A stretch of DNA of 44,784 bases from Alphaproteobacteria bacterium (lineage in GTDB: Bacteria > Pseudomonadota > Alphaproteobacteria > Rhodobacterales > Rhodobacteraceae). The stretch spans positions 1-44,784 of the forward strand of contig JAUIDE010000025.1 of the NCBI GenBank assembly GCA_030429105.1, in the 5' to 3' direction. The position numbers were made by a program, and so were the translations under genes. This document shows positions 1 through 10,554 of the stretch, piece after piece (position 1 is the stretch's first letter; every line of letters starts with the position of its first letter). Under the pieces are notes generated by a model. That model ran no database searches. It had not been told where the DNA came from and saw nothing but the letters and a program-made list of their open reading frames with translations.

Positions 1-931
1 CGGGGTCCGAGGCGACGAGGATCATGTCCTCCCCATAGGCCTCCGCCCCCGGGCCGCCCGCTGCGGAGACATAGCCGCCGACCGAGCCGAGCGTAAGGAG
101 AGAGAGGCGCGCCCGCCCGCCGCTCAGGTCCACGTCGATCCGCATCGCAGCGGCGAGGGCGCGGATCGCGATGACGGCGCCGAGCGAATGGCCGACGATC
201 AGGATCTCGTCCACCCCGTCCGCCTCGGCGGCGGCGACGGTCTCCACGATCCGGGCCGCGAACTCCGCCTCGCGCATCTCCATCCGGCCAGAGGGCGGGC
301 GATCCGCCGCGAGGCGGAAGAGGAACTCGAAAAGCCCGAGCATCAGATGCGCGAAGAGCGCTCGCTCCGCCCGGACGGAGGCCATGAGCCCGAGGAGCGC
401 GCCGAGCGCCGCGCCGGCATCGCCCCAGCCGGGCCCCGCCAGCCCGCCGAGCGCGCCCCCCGCCGCCGCGCCTGCGAGGAGGAAGGCCGAGAGGATCACG
501 ACGGGGTAGAAGAGGAGCCCCGCCGGCCCCTTCGAAAAGGAGAAGACGCGCCGCAAGCCGCCCGTCGCCGCGAAGCGCGCGAGCGCCGCCATGCCGGAGC
601 CGAGCCGGGCGAGGAGCGGCCGCGCCCGCCACTGCCTGACCACATCCTCATAGCGCAGGATTTCGAACACCGTCTCCACCGGCGTCTCCAATTGCCGGGC
701 GCCCTCCCGCGCGGTGATCCGCCAGCCCTCGGAGACGGGGGAAAGCGGGCCGACCGCGCTCATCGCCGGGGGCGTCCCGCCCCGCTCCGCGCCCGCGCGG
801 GCGATGAGGCGGCGATAGCGCTCGGTCGGCGCCGGGTCGAAGCCGTGGAGATAGAGCACGCGCCGGCGCCTGACGCGCCGCGCCGCCTCGTCGCCCTCGA
901 AGGGCGCGGTCTCTCCTCCGTCCGGGCTCAT
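1..931 (-). CDS. Membrane-associated alpha/beta-hydrolase-like protein (3' end outside window)
   Basis: The open frame starts at the ATG at 931 and runs leftwards off the window, so only about 310 residues are visible. The N-terminus has a beta-strand followed by His-Gly (VLYLHGF, about residues 23-29). The central part has two hydrophobic stretches (about residues 135-155 and 160-185) that look like membrane helices. A nucleophile elbow GHSLG lies at residues 247-251 with Ser249 as the expected catalytic serine. This arrangement fits an alpha/beta hydrolase (lipase/esterase type) with an inserted membrane segment; the substrate cannot be told. It lies 40 nt downstream of ccmB on the same strand and may share its transcript, although ccmC usually holds this place in relatives. 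The catalytic acid and histidine would lie beyond the visible part. Confidence 0.75.
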   Translation of the reverse strand, partial: MSPDGGETAPFEGDEAARRVRRRRVLYLHGFDPAPTERYRRLIARAGAERGGTPPAMSAVGPLSPVSEGWRITAREGARQLETPVETVFEILRYEDVVRQWRARPLLARLGSGMAALARFAATGGLRRVFSFSKGPAGLLFYPVVILSAFLLAGAAAGGALGGLAGPGWGDAGAALGALLGLMASVRAERALFAHLMLGLFEFLFRLAADRPPSGRMEMREAEFAARIVETVAAAEADGVDEILIVGHSLGAVIAIRALAAAMRIDVDLSGGRARLSLLTLGSVGGYVSAAGGPGAEAYGEDMILVASDP

Positions 932-971
932 GGGCGGGGAAGGTAGTGGAGCGCCGCCGCCCCGTCCATGC

Positions 972-1625
972 TCACCGGAGGTTGACTCGGAGCGCGGCGG
1001 CGGCTGCGAAAGGCGAGGCGGCGAGGGCGACGAGCGTCACCGCGCCGGAGAGCGCGAGGGCGGGCCAGGGGTCGAGCCCCGTCCCCGCCCGCTCCACCGC
1101 CCGCGCGCCGAGGATCATCGTCGGCAAATAGAGCGGCAGGACGAGAAGCGAGAGGAGAAGCCCCCCGCGCCGCACCCCCACCGTCAGCGCCGCGCCCGCC
1201 GCGCCGACGAGGGAGAGCGCGGGCGTGCCGATGAGGAGCGAGAGGATCAGCGCGGGCCAGGCCGCGGGCGCAAGATCGAGCGTCAGCGCGAGGAGGGGGG
1301 AGAGCGCGACGAGCGGCGCCCCCGTCGTCAGCCAGTGCGCCGCCGCCTTCGCCAGCACGGAAATCTCCAGCGGCGGCGGGGCGAGCAGGATGAGGTCGAG
1401 CGAGCCGTCCTCGAAATCCGCCTGGAAGAGCCGGTCGAGCGAGAGGAGACAGGCGAGGAGGGCCGAGACCCAGATCACCCCGCCCGCGACGCGGCCAAGC
1501 GCCTCCGTCCCGCCGATGCCGATGGGGATGAGGAAGCCCGCGATGGCGAAGAAGCCGAGCGCCATCAGCCCGCCGCCGCCGAGCCGGAAGGCGAGCGCGA
1601 GATCGCGGAGGAGGAGCGCCTTCAC
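972..1625 (-). CDS. ccmB: Haem exporter membrane subunit CcmB
   Basis: This is the permease subunit of the CcmAB ABC transporter used in system I cytochrome c maturation, which drives release of holo-CcmE from CcmC in the cytoplasmic membrane. The 217-residue product is close to the family's usual length of about 220. It has six hydrophobic segments and the family's early pattern (KALLLRDLALAFR, then a DFEDGSLD loop near residue 70). I chose the GTG at 1625 because its GTGA overlaps the ccmA stop by 4 nt and it gives the normal N-terminus; the frame stays open much further upstream but only as a shadow of ccmA. No ccmC, ccmD or ccmG follows, and a hydrolase gene sits there instead. Confidence 0.9.
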   Translation of the reverse strand: MKALLLRDLALAFRLGGGGLMALGFFAIAGFLIPIGIGGTEALGRVAGGVIWVSALLACLLSLDRLFQADFEDGSLDLILLAPPPLEISVLAKAAAHWLTTGAPLVALSPLLALTLDLAPAAWPALILSLLIGTPALSLVGAAGAALTVGVRRGGLLLSLLVLPLYLPTMILGARAVERAGTGLDPWPALALSGAVTLVALAASPFAAAAALRVNLR

Positions 1626-2260
1626 GCCCACGCCCCGGAGAGGAACGGGTCCGCCGCCGCGGCCGCCGAGGCGCGGGGCGGCTCGATGCGGATTTCCGGG
1701 CCGGGAGGCAGCCCGAGCGCGACATGCGTCGCGGCGAGCGCGATCCCCCCCGCCGCGCAATGCTCGGCCACGAGTTCGGCGAAGATGGCGACGGAGGCGG
1801 CGTCGAGCGAGACGGTCGGCTCGTCCAGCAGCCAGAGCCGCCGCTTCGTCACCATGAGCCGCGCGAGGCCGAGCCGGCGCTTGCGCCCGGCGGAAAGCCA
1901 GCCCGCCGGCTCCTCCGCCGCCTCCGTGAGCCCGAACCGCTCCAGCGCCTCGTCGACCCCGCCGCCGCCATAGATCGCGGCCCAGCCGGCGAGATTGGCG
2001 CGGGCGGTGAGCGCGGGCTTCACCGCGTCGAGATGGCCGGCATAGGCCGCCTCCTCCGCCGGCGCCTCCGCGCCATCGAGCCAGACGCGCCCCGCCGAAA
2101 GCGGAACAAGCCCGGCTACGGCGCGGAGCAGTGTGGACTTCCCGGCCCCGTTCGGCCCCGTCACGACCGCCGCCTCGCCGCGCTCCACCCGGAAATCCGG
2201 CGCCGCGAGCGCGAGCCGCCCGCCCCGCTCCACCTTCACGCCTTCCGCGACCAGCGCCAT
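1622..2260 (-). CDS. ccmA: Haem exporter ATP-binding subunit CcmA
   Basis: This is the ATPase of the CcmAB haem/CcmE transporter in cytochrome c biogenesis (cytoplasmic face of the inner membrane). The 212-residue protein has Walker A GPNGAGKST at residues 35-43, an ABC signature in the degenerate form LSAGRKRR, Walker B ending LWLLDEP and a switch histidine in AATH. The short length and the LSAGRKRRLGLARL signature are typical of CcmA. The ATG at 2260 follows a plausible back-to-back promoter region shared with acnA. The stop overlaps the ccmB start (GTGA), so the two are probably translationally coupled. The Ala-rich tail after residue 195 is ordinary for this lineage. Confidence 0.92.
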   Translation of the reverse strand: MALVAEGVKVERGGRLALAAPDFRVERGEAAVVTGPNGAGKSTLLRAVAGLVPLSAGRVWLDGAEAPAEEAAYAGHLDAVKPALTARANLAGWAAIYGGGGVDEALERFGLTEAAEEPAGWLSAGRKRRLGLARLMVTKRRLWLLDEPTVSLDAASVAIFAELVAEHCAAGGIALAATHVALGLPPGPEIRIEPPRASAAAAADPFLSGAWA

Positions 2261-2286
2261 GCGCCCCCCGTCCTCCGTCGCGGACC

Positions 2287-2315
2287 GCTATAGCCGCTCC
2301 CCGCCGCGCCGCCAA
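2287..2315 (-). promoter_or_regulatory. Candidate sigma-70 promoter for ccmAB
   Basis: On the minus strand TTGGCG (2315-2310) and TATAGC (2292-2287) are separated by exactly 17 nt, about 27 nt before the ccmA ATG. The -35 box abuts the -35 of the divergent acnA candidate (2316-2321), so the two promoters would be back to back. This rests on sequence match only. Confidence 0.5.
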
Positions 2316-2344
2316 TTGACTGCACAGCGTCCATATTGTATCCC
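2316..2344 (+). promoter_or_regulatory. Candidate promoter for acnA
   Basis: TTGACT (2316-2321) is followed after 17 nt by TATCCC (2339-2344), a good -35 with a weak -10. The implied leader is about 150 nt and contains a short hairpin near 2402-2417 (TCATC, a TTCGGT loop, GATGA). The region 2300-2430 is clearly richer in A+T than its surroundings, which agrees with a regulatory stretch. Confidence 0.4.
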
Positions 2345-2498
2345 GTTGCATACATCACAAGGGGCCGTGCATCCCGTCACGCAGCCTTGTTGCGCGACTC
2401 GTCATCTTCGGTGATGAAATGTCGCAAGCAAGAACAGCGGCGGACCAAGGGGGGCCGCCCCGACAAGCCGAAGCCAAGCCCGAAGCCAGGAGGCCAGC

Positions 2499-5195
<2,697 letters not shown>

Positions 5196-5226
5196 TCCGG
5201 CGGGCGCGCCTTCAGGAGGAACCCTG

Positions 5227-5808
5227 ATGATCCGCGCGCTCGTTCTAGCAGCTCTCCTCGCCGGCCCGGCCGCGGCCGGCGGGATCGTCTCCTCGGTGGA
5301 CGTCGCCTCGCTCCCGAAAAGCCAGGCGACGCCGCTCGGGCTCTATCTCCTGCCTCGGGACGCGCAGGCCGCGCTGGAGGCGGACCCCTCCATCGTCTTC
5401 ATCGACGTGCGGGACCCTGTGGAGGTCTCCTTCGTCGGCCACGCCGCGCCGATGGACGCGAACGTGCCGCTCGCCGTGGCGACGCGCGCCTTCAACCCGA
5501 AATCGGGCGCCTACAGGATGGAGCCGAACAAGGGCTTCGTGGCGGAGGTGGACGCGCTGATGGCGCGGGAGGGGAAGGGGAAAGCGGACCCCGTGTTCCT
5601 CATCTGCCGCTCCGGCTCCCGTTCCGCCCGCGGCGTCGAGATGCTGGCCGCAGCCGGCTACACGAATGTCTGGAACCTCGTCGAAGGCTTCGAGGGCGAC
5701 GCCGACGAGAAGACCGGCGCGCGGAGCCTCAACGGCTGGCGCAACGCCGGCCTCCCCTGGGCCTACAAGCTGAGCGAGGCGCAGGCCTGGTCGCCCGCCG
5801 CCGAGTGA
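5227..5808 (+). CDS. Periplasmic rhodanese-like protein
   Basis: The product is a single-domain rhodanese of 193 residues that could transfer or bind sulfane sulfur. It begins with a cleavable signal peptide (MIRALVLAALLAGPAAAGG), so it should act in the periplasm. The domain has the DVRDPVEVSFVGHA strand and an active-site loop C127-R-S-G-S-R with the expected catalytic cysteine. I chose the ATG at 5227 because GGAGGA lies just upstream and it opens the signal peptide; the frame extends back to 5143 inside acnA without a ribosome binding site. It is convergent with a DUF2892 membrane protein, the other half of YgaP-type rhodaneses. The substrate is unknown. Confidence 0.88.
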   Translation: MIRALVLAALLAGPAAAGGIVSSVDVASLPKSQATPLGLYLLPRDAQAALEADPSIVFIDVRDPVEVSFVGHAAPMDANVPLAVATRAFNPKSGAYRMEPNKGFVAEVDALMAREGKGKADPVFLICRSGSRSARGVEMLAAAGYTNVWNLVEGFEGDADEKTGARSLNGWRNAGLPWAYKLSEAQAWSPAAE

Positions 5809-5826
5809 GGCGGGCGCACAGGGCGC

Positions 5827-6021
5827 TCAGCACTCCTTGCAGGTCTTGAGCCCGACGAGGGCGTAGAGCGGGCAGAACTTCACGAAGGCGGTGGCGACGA
5901 AGATCGCGCCGACATAGCCCCAGGGCGCGAAGACGCCCGTGGCGGCGAGGGCGATCAGCGCCGCGCCGAGCACGAGGCGGAGCATGCGGTCGGCGGAGCC
6001 GAGATTGGTTTCGAATTTCAT
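5827..6021 (-). CDS. DUF2892 (YgaP-like) inner membrane protein
   Basis: This 64-residue protein has two membrane helices and the family signature NLGSADRMLRLVLG near the start and FCPLYALVGLKTC near the end. It matches the DUF2892 family, found alone or fused to rhodanese domains as in E. coli YgaP. Cysteines in FCP and in the C-terminal TCKEC could carry persulfide or bind metal, but this is inference. An AGGAG-type ribosome binding site lies before the ATG. It converges on the periplasmic rhodanese gene with 18 nt between stops. Confidence 0.85.
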   Translation of the reverse strand: MKFETNLGSADRMLRLVLGAALIALAATGVFAPWGYVGAIFVATAFVKFCPLYALVGLKTCKEC

Positions 6022-6101
6022 GGCTGCTCTCCTTCTGTCTGAGCCGCCCCCTTTTCTCCCCTTCCGCCGCCCGCGTCAGTGACTAGGTCACCAAGGCCCG
6101 G

Positions 6102-7022
6102 TCAGGCGGCGGGCCGCCCCCGCCCCTCGGCCGCGAGGATCGCCGCCGTCGCCGGCCAGGCCAGCGCGTCGGCGACCGACTTGTCGCGGCAGAACCGGTT
6201 GCAATAGCCGATCACGACCCCGTCGATCTCCGCCAGCGAATCGGCGGCGACGGCCTTGCCGGAATAGGGGCAGGTCTCGTTGATGGGCTTCGCGCCCTCC
6301 ACCGCCCGCGCCGGCAGCGGCGGCTCGCCCGGGCCGAAGGCGCCGGTGACGGGCAGGTCAGCCACGTCTTCCTCCACCACATGCGGATTGACGACCGCCA
6401 TCGCCCGCCAGCGGCGGAAGGCGGGGACGCGGTGCAGCGCCTCGATATAGGCGTCATCCTCCGGCCCGCGCGGCAGTCCGAAGGAGGCGAAGCGGGAGGC
6501 GACGGGGAGGTAGAACGCGTCCGCCGCCGTGAAACGTTCCCCGAAGAGGAACGGCCCCGCGCCGCCGAACCGCTCCCGCGCCCAGGACCAGAGAGCGCGG
6601 ATGCGCGCGACGTCCGCCAGCACAGCCTCGCTCGGCTCGTAGCCGGAATAGACGGCCTTGAGGTTCATCGGGCAGGCGGAGCGGAGCGCGGAGAAGCCCG
6701 AATGCATCTCCGCCGCCAGCGCCCGCGCCGCGGCCCGGGCGGCGGGCTCCGCCGGCCAGTGCCCCGCTTCGGGATGCCGCTCCGCCAGCGTCTCCGCGAT
6801 GGCGAGACTGTCCCAGACATGGAACGCCTCCGCCCCTTCGCCGATCTCCAGCGCCGGCACCGTCCGCGCCGGGGCGACGCGCGCGAGCAGCGCCTCCCAT
6901 TCCGGGCTCGGCCAGTTCGCCTGCGTGACGGCGCAGGAAAGGCCGAACGGCTCGAACATCATCCAGCCGCGCAGCGACCAGCTGGAATAGGCGCGGTCCA
7001 TCACGAAGAGGCGGTAGGTCAT
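6102..7022 (-). CDS. Glutathione S-transferase with cysteine-containing C-terminal extension
   Basis: The 306-residue protein starts with a thioredoxin-like GST domain (MTYRLFVMDRAYSSWSLRGW, residues 1-80) whose SSWS motif provides the likely active-site serine. An all-helical GST C-domain follows (about 90-215). Ordinary bacterial GSTs stop near 210-230; here about 80 more residues follow, with Cys251 (CPYSGK) and Cys274/Cys278 (CNRFC) in a pattern reminiscent of small metal-binding YHS/TRASH modules. The ATG at 7022 opens the GST fold and has a GGAAGGAG site upstream; a longer open frame to 7154 is not supported. The gene diverges from rpoH, suggesting a role in stress or detoxification. 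Confidence 0.88.
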   Translation of the reverse strand: MTYRLFVMDRAYSSWSLRGWMMFEPFGLSCAVTQANWPSPEWEALLARVAPARTVPALEIGEGAEAFHVWDSLAIAETLAERHPEAGHWPAEPAARAAARALAAEMHSGFSALRSACPMNLKAVYSGYEPSEAVLADVARIRALWSWARERFGGAGPFLFGERFTAADAFYLPVASRFASFGLPRGPEDDAYIEALHRVPAFRRWRAMAVVNPHVVEEDVADLPVTGAFGPGEPPLPARAVEGAKPINETCPYSGKAVAADSLAEIDGVVIGYCNRFCRDKSVADALAWPATAAILAAEGRGRPAA

Positions 7023-7066
7023 GGCGATCTCCTTCCCCTGCAGGATAGGCGGCGCGCGGCCCGAAG

Positions 7067-7133
7067 GCGAATTCGCTTTCGTGATCGGCCCCATCGCCTG
7101 CGGCGAAGGCGCGCACCCTCCGAAAGAATTCGC
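7067..7133. repeat. Imperfect inverted repeat between gst and rpoH
   Basis: GCGAATTCGCTTTCG (7067-7081) and CGAAAGAATTCGC (7121-7133) form an inverted repeat with one unpaired base and a 39-nt spacer, in the divergent gap between the GST and rpoH starts. It may be an operator pair or a DNA loop site. No known regulator motif is recognised. Confidence 0.4.
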
Positions 7134-7162
7134 GGAAAAGGCGATCCCGCGCACCGGAAGGG

Positions 7163-7190
7163 TGATCCGTTCCGCCGCCCGCTGCGTAAC
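7163..7190 (+). promoter_or_regulatory. Candidate ECF-sigma (RpoE/ChrR-type) promoter of rpoH
   Basis: TGATCC (7163-7168), a 16-nt spacer and CGTAAC (7185-7190) lie about 40 nt before the rpoH ATG. TGATC-type -35 elements are, from memory, the signature of RpoE-ChrR (singlet-oxygen) promoters, and rpoHII is a known target of that sigma factor in Rhodobacter sphaeroides. Confidence 0.5.
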
Positions 7191-7230
7191 CCGACCGAGA
7201 ACGACGAAGATCGGTCAGGGAGACGATGCG

Positions 7231-8118
7231 ATGGCGAAGCAGGACATGCAGACCGACGCCGCCTTCACGCGCAATGCGATGAAGGCCGAACTTCTGGACG
7301 CGGAGACGGAGCGCAATCTGGCGCTCGCGTGGCGGGACGAACGCTGCGAGCGCTCGCTGCACCGCCTCATCAACGCCTATATGCGCCTCGCCATCTCCAT
7401 GGCCTCTAAATACCGCCGCTATGGCGCCCCGATGGCGGACCTGATCCAGGAGGCGGGCGTCGGCCTCCTGAAGGCGGCGGAGAAGTTCGACCCGGACCGC
7501 GGCGTGCGTTTCTCCACCTACGCCTCCTGGTGGATCAAGGCGTCCATTCAGGATTATGTGATGCGGGACTGGTCGATGGTCCGCACCGGCTCGACCTCCT
7601 CGCAGAAGGCGCTCTTCTTCAACCTCCGCCGCGTCCGCTCGAAGATCGAGCGGGAGCGCGGGCCGGCGACCGACGGGCGCATGGCGCACGAGATCCGCGT
7701 CGAGATCGCGGAGGAGGTTGGCGTGCCGCTCCGCGACGTGGAGATGATGGAGGCGCGGCTCTCCGGCTCTGACTTCTCCCTGAACGCGACGCAGGCGACG
7801 GAGGACGGCCGCGAATGGATCGAGGCGCTGGAGGATCAGGAGCCGCTCGGCGCCGAGACGGTCGCCCGCACGTCCGATCTCTCGGCCGCGCGCGAATGGA
7901 TCGTGGACGCCTTCGACGCGCTGACCGACCGGGAGCGGATGATCATCCGCCGCCGCAAGCTGGCGGACGAGCCGGACACGCTTGAGAGCCTCGGCTCCGA
8001 ACTCGGCCTCTCCAAGGAGCGGGTGCGCCAGCTGGAGGCGCAGGCGCTCCGCAAGATGCGCGCGCGGCTCGAAACGAGGCATGGCGAAGGCCCGGCGATG
8101 CTGGCCGGCGCGATCTGA
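7231..8118 (+). CDS. rpoH: RNA polymerase sigma-32 factor RpoH (RpoHII-like)
   Basis: This alternative sigma factor directs core RNA polymerase to heat-shock or oxidative-stress promoters. The 295-residue protein shows region 2 (LIQEAGVGLLKAAEKFDPDR, then FSTYASWWIKASIQDYV), the RpoH box QKALFFNLRR at 125-134, which separates it from RpoD, and a region 4 helix-turn-helix (LGLSKERVRQLEAQALRKMR). I start at the ATG at 7231, which has AGGGAG 8 nt upstream; the open frame reaches back to 7021 through the promoter. The QKALFFNLRRVRSK form and the TGATCC promoter suggest the RpoHII branch, linked in Rhodobacter to the singlet-oxygen response. The gst gene diverges from it. Confidence 0.94.
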   Translation: MAKQDMQTDAAFTRNAMKAELLDAETERNLALAWRDERCERSLHRLINAYMRLAISMASKYRRYGAPMADLIQEAGVGLLKAAEKFDPDRGVRFSTYASWWIKASIQDYVMRDWSMVRTGSTSSQKALFFNLRRVRSKIERERGPATDGRMAHEIRVEIAEEVGVPLRDVEMMEARLSGSDFSLNATQATEDGREWIEALEDQEPLGAETVARTSDLSAAREWIVDAFDALTDRERMIIRRRKLADEPDTLESLGSELGLSKERVRQLEAQALRKMRARLETRHGEGPAMLAGAI

Positions 8119-8137
8119 TCCCGCGCCGTCATTGACC

Positions 8138-8166
8138 TTGCGCCCCGCGCGGTCGGGGCGTATATG
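8138..8166 (+). promoter_or_regulatory. Weak candidate promoter for the rimP-nusA operon
   Basis: TTGCGC (8138-8143), a 17-nt spacer and TATATG (8161-8166) lie just after rpoH; TTGACC overlaps upstream at 8132-8137. If used, the transcript would pass through the terminator-like hairpin at 8223-8250 before rimP. Confidence 0.35.
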
Positions 8167-8222
8167 GACTTCCAGATAGCGGCGTCCTCGCTTTTCGGGG
8201 CGGGGGCCGAACCGGATACGGA

Positions 8223-8250
8223 GCGGGCCGCGAGGCCCGCTTTTCGTTTT
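8223..8250 (+). terminator. Intrinsic terminator / possible attenuator before rimP
   Basis: A perfect 7-bp stem GCGGGCC / GGCCCGC (8223-8229, 8234-8240) with a GCGA loop is followed by TTTTCGTTTT. The rimP ribosome binding site (CAGGAG, 8251-8256) starts at the next base. No promoter fits between hairpin and gene, so the operon must be transcribed through it. Confidence 0.8.
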
Positions 8251-8263
8251 CAGGAGTCCCTCT

Positions 8264-8893
8264 TTGGCAGACATGCTCGCCAAGGCGCCGATGGACCGGC
8301 GCATCGCCGACATCATCGCGCCGAGCGTGGAATCGATGGGATTCCGCCTCGTGCGCGTGCGGCTGATGAGCGGGCGGGTCGCGACGCTGCAGATCATGGC
8401 GGAGCGGCCGGACGGTGGCATGGAGGTGGAGGATTGCGTCCAGCTTTCGCGCCGTCTTTCCGCCGTGCTGGACGTGGAGGATCCGATCGAGGGCGAGTAT
8501 ACGCTCGAAGTGTCCTCCCCCGGCATCGACCGGCCGCTGACCCGGCCCGATGATTTCGAGCGCTGGGCGGGCTGGACGGCGCGGCTCGAGACCGAGGCGC
8601 TGATCGACGGGCGCAAGCGCTTCAAGGGCGAGCTGCGCGGCGTCGAGGATGGCGAGATCCTGATCGAGATCGAGCCGGACAAGGTGATCGGCCTGCAGTT
8701 CGACTGGCTCGCCGACGCGCGGCTCGTCCTGACGGACGAGCTGATCGCGGAGAGCCTGAAGGCGCGCAAGGCGCAGGGTTTCGACCCCGGCGATGTCCCC
8801 GAGGGCTTCGACGAGGTCGAGGAGCATACCGACGAGGAAGAGGACGAGGCCGCCGCCCGCAAGGACGGGCGCGGCGAGCGAGAGGACGCCTGA
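8264..8893 (+). CDS. rimP: Ribosome maturation factor RimP
   Basis: RimP binds free 30S subunits and helps mature the S12 region. The 209-residue protein has the N-terminal alpha/beta domain ([15 protein letters not shown], then [21 protein letters not shown]), the family hallmark [21 protein letters not shown] and a C-terminal SH3-like domain. An acidic tail after about residue 170 ([10 protein letters not shown]) extends it beyond the usual 150-200. The start is a TTG at 8264 with CAGGAG 7 nt upstream; an in-frame ATG at 8273 is the alternative. It is the first gene of the nusA-infB operon, with nusA 1 nt after its stop. Confidence 0.93.
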   Translation: MADMLAKAPMDRRIADIIAPSVESMGFRLVRVRLMSGRVATLQIMAERPDGGMEVEDCVQLSRRLSAVLDVEDPIEGEYTLEVSSPGIDRPLTRPDDFERWAGWTARLETEALIDGRKRFKGELRGVEDGEILIEIEPDKVIGLQFDWLADARLVLTDELIAESLKARKAQGFDPGDVPEGFDEVEEHTDEEEDEAAARKDGRGEREDA

Positions 8894-8894
8894 G

Positions 8895-10547
8895 ATGACC
8901 AACAGCGCCGTCAGCGCCAACCGGCTTGAACTTCTCCAGATCGCGGACGCGGTCGCGCGAGAGAAGCTGATCGACCCCGATCTCGTGATCGAGGCGATGG
9001 AGGACAGCCTCGGCAAGGCCGCCCGCTCCCGCTACGGCGCCGAGCTCGACATCCGCGCGCATATCGACCGCAAGACCGGCGAGATGACGATGTTCCGCGC
9101 CCGGGAGGTCGTCGAGGAAGTCGAGAACCCCGCCATCGAGATCAGCCTCGAGGATGCGCAGGCGAAGAACCCGGAGGCCGAGGTCGGCTCGATCATCACC
9201 GACCCGCTGCCGCCGATGGATTTCGGCCGCGTCGCGGCGATGACGGCGAAGCAGGTCATCGTCCAGAAGGTGCGGGATGCGGAGCGCGAGCGCACCTACA
9301 ACGAGTTCAAGGACCGTGTGGGCGAGATCATCAACGGCGTCGTCCGCCGGATCGAATACGGCAACGTCATCGTCGATCTCGGCCGGGGCGAGGGCATCAT
9401 CCGCCGCGACCAGCTGATCGCGCGCGAGGCCTTCCGGGTGGGCGACCGCGTGCGCTCCTATATCCGCGAGGTGAAGGAGGATGCGCGCGGGCCGCAGATC
9501 ATGCTCTCCCGCACCGCGCCGGAATTCATGGCCGCGCTCTTCAAGATGGAGGTGCCGGAGATCTATGACGGCGTCATCGAGATCAAGGCCGTGGCGCGCG
9601 ACCCGGGCTCCCGCGCCAAGATCGGCGTCATTTCCTACGATTCGGGAATCGACCCGGTCGGCGCCTGCGTCGGCATGCGCGGCTCCCGCGTCCAGGCCGT
9701 GGTGAGCGAGCTGAACGGCGAGAAGATCGACATCATCCCCTGGACGGAGGACGCCGCGACCTTCCTCGTCAACGCGCTCCAGCCCGCGCAGGTCTCCAAG
9801 GTCGTGATGGACGAGGACGCCGGGCGCGTCGAGGTCGTGGTGCCGGACGAGCAGCTCAGCCTCGCCATCGGCCGCCGCGGCCAGAATGTGCGCCTCGCCT
9901 CCCAACTCACGGGCTGGGACATCGACATCATGACGGAGCAGGAGGAATCCGAGCGCCGGCAGGCCGAGTTCGCGGAGCGGACGACGATGTTCCAGGAGGC
10001 GATGAACGTGGACGAGATGGTCGCCCAGCTCCTCGTCTCCGAGGGCTTCGCGACGCTGGAAGAGGTCGCCTTCGTCGAACTGGACGAGCTCGCCTCGATC
10101 GACGGCTTCGACGAGGCCACAGCGGAGGAGCTTCAGGCCCGCGCGCGGGAAAGCCTCGAGGAGCAGAACGCGAAGGCGCTGGAGGAGGCCCGCGGCCTCG
10201 GCGCCGAGGATGCGCTCATCGAGTTCGAGGGGCTTTCCCCGCCGATGGTCCTCGCCCTCGCCAAGGAGGGAATCACCTCGCTCGACGAGTTCGCGAAATG
10301 CGCCGACTGGGAGCTGGCCGGCGGATGGTCCACCATCGACGGCAAGCGGGTGAAGGACGAGGGGCTTCTCGAAGCCTTCGACGTGAGCCTCGAGGAGGCG
10401 CAGTATCTGGTGATGAACGCGCGCGTGGCGCTCGGCATCGTCAACGCCGAGGATGTGGTCTATGATGCCGCTCCCGAGGCGGAGGCGGAGCCCGCCGCGC
10501 CGGCGAAGCCGGTCTCGGCGGCGGACGCGCTCTTCGCGCGCAACTGA
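8895..10547 (+). CDS. nusA: Transcription termination/antitermination factor NusA
   Basis: NusA binds RNA polymerase and nascent RNA and controls pausing, termination and antitermination. The 550-residue protein has the N-terminal polymerase-binding domain (1-125), an S1 domain (about 135-200, with [20 protein letters not shown]), two KH domains (about 230-345, with [11 protein letters not shown] and [11 protein letters not shown]) and two C-terminal helix-hairpin-helix repeats typical of the alphaproteobacterial/E. coli long form. The ATG at 8895 follows the rimP stop by 1 nt; an open frame from 8793 inside rimP is a shadow. A ribosomal-RNA-like GAG motif just upstream suggests coupling to rimP. 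Confidence 0.97.
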   Translation: MTNSAVSANRLELLQIADAVAREKLIDPDLVIEAMEDSLGKAARSRYGAELDIRAHIDRKTGEMTMFRAREVVEEVENPAIEISLEDAQAKNPEAEVGSIITDPLPPMDFGRVAAMTAKQVIVQKVRDAERERTYNEFKDRVGEIINGVVRRIEYGNVIVDLGRGEGIIRRDQLIAREAFRVGDRVRSYIREVKEDARGPQIMLSRTAPEFMAALFKMEVPEIYDGVIEIKAVARDPGSRAKIGVISYDSGIDPVGACVGMRGSRVQAVVSELNGEKIDIIPWTEDAATFLVNALQPAQVSKVVMDEDAGRVEVVVPDEQLSLAIGRRGQNVRLASQLTGWDIDIMTEQEESERRQAEFAERTTMFQEAMNVDEMVAQLLVSEGFATLEEVAFVELDELASIDGFDEATAEELQARARESLEEQNAKALEEARGLGAEDALIEFEGLSPPMVLALAKEGITSLDEFAKCADWELAGGWSTIDGKRVKDEGLLEAFDVSLEEAQYLVMNARVALGIVNAEDVVYDAAPEAEAEPAAPAKPVSAADALFARN

Positions 10548-10554
10548 GCGGCGC

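Noticed and set aside
188-946. 252-residue plus-strand frame opposite the left-edge hydrolase
   Set aside because: The minus-strand frame has a beta-strand/GHSLG hydrolase pattern and membrane helices; the plus frame is Arg/Glu-rich without features.
7021-7230. N-terminal extension of rpoH to 7021
   Set aside because: It would run through the promoter; RpoH length and AGGGAG support the ATG at 7231.
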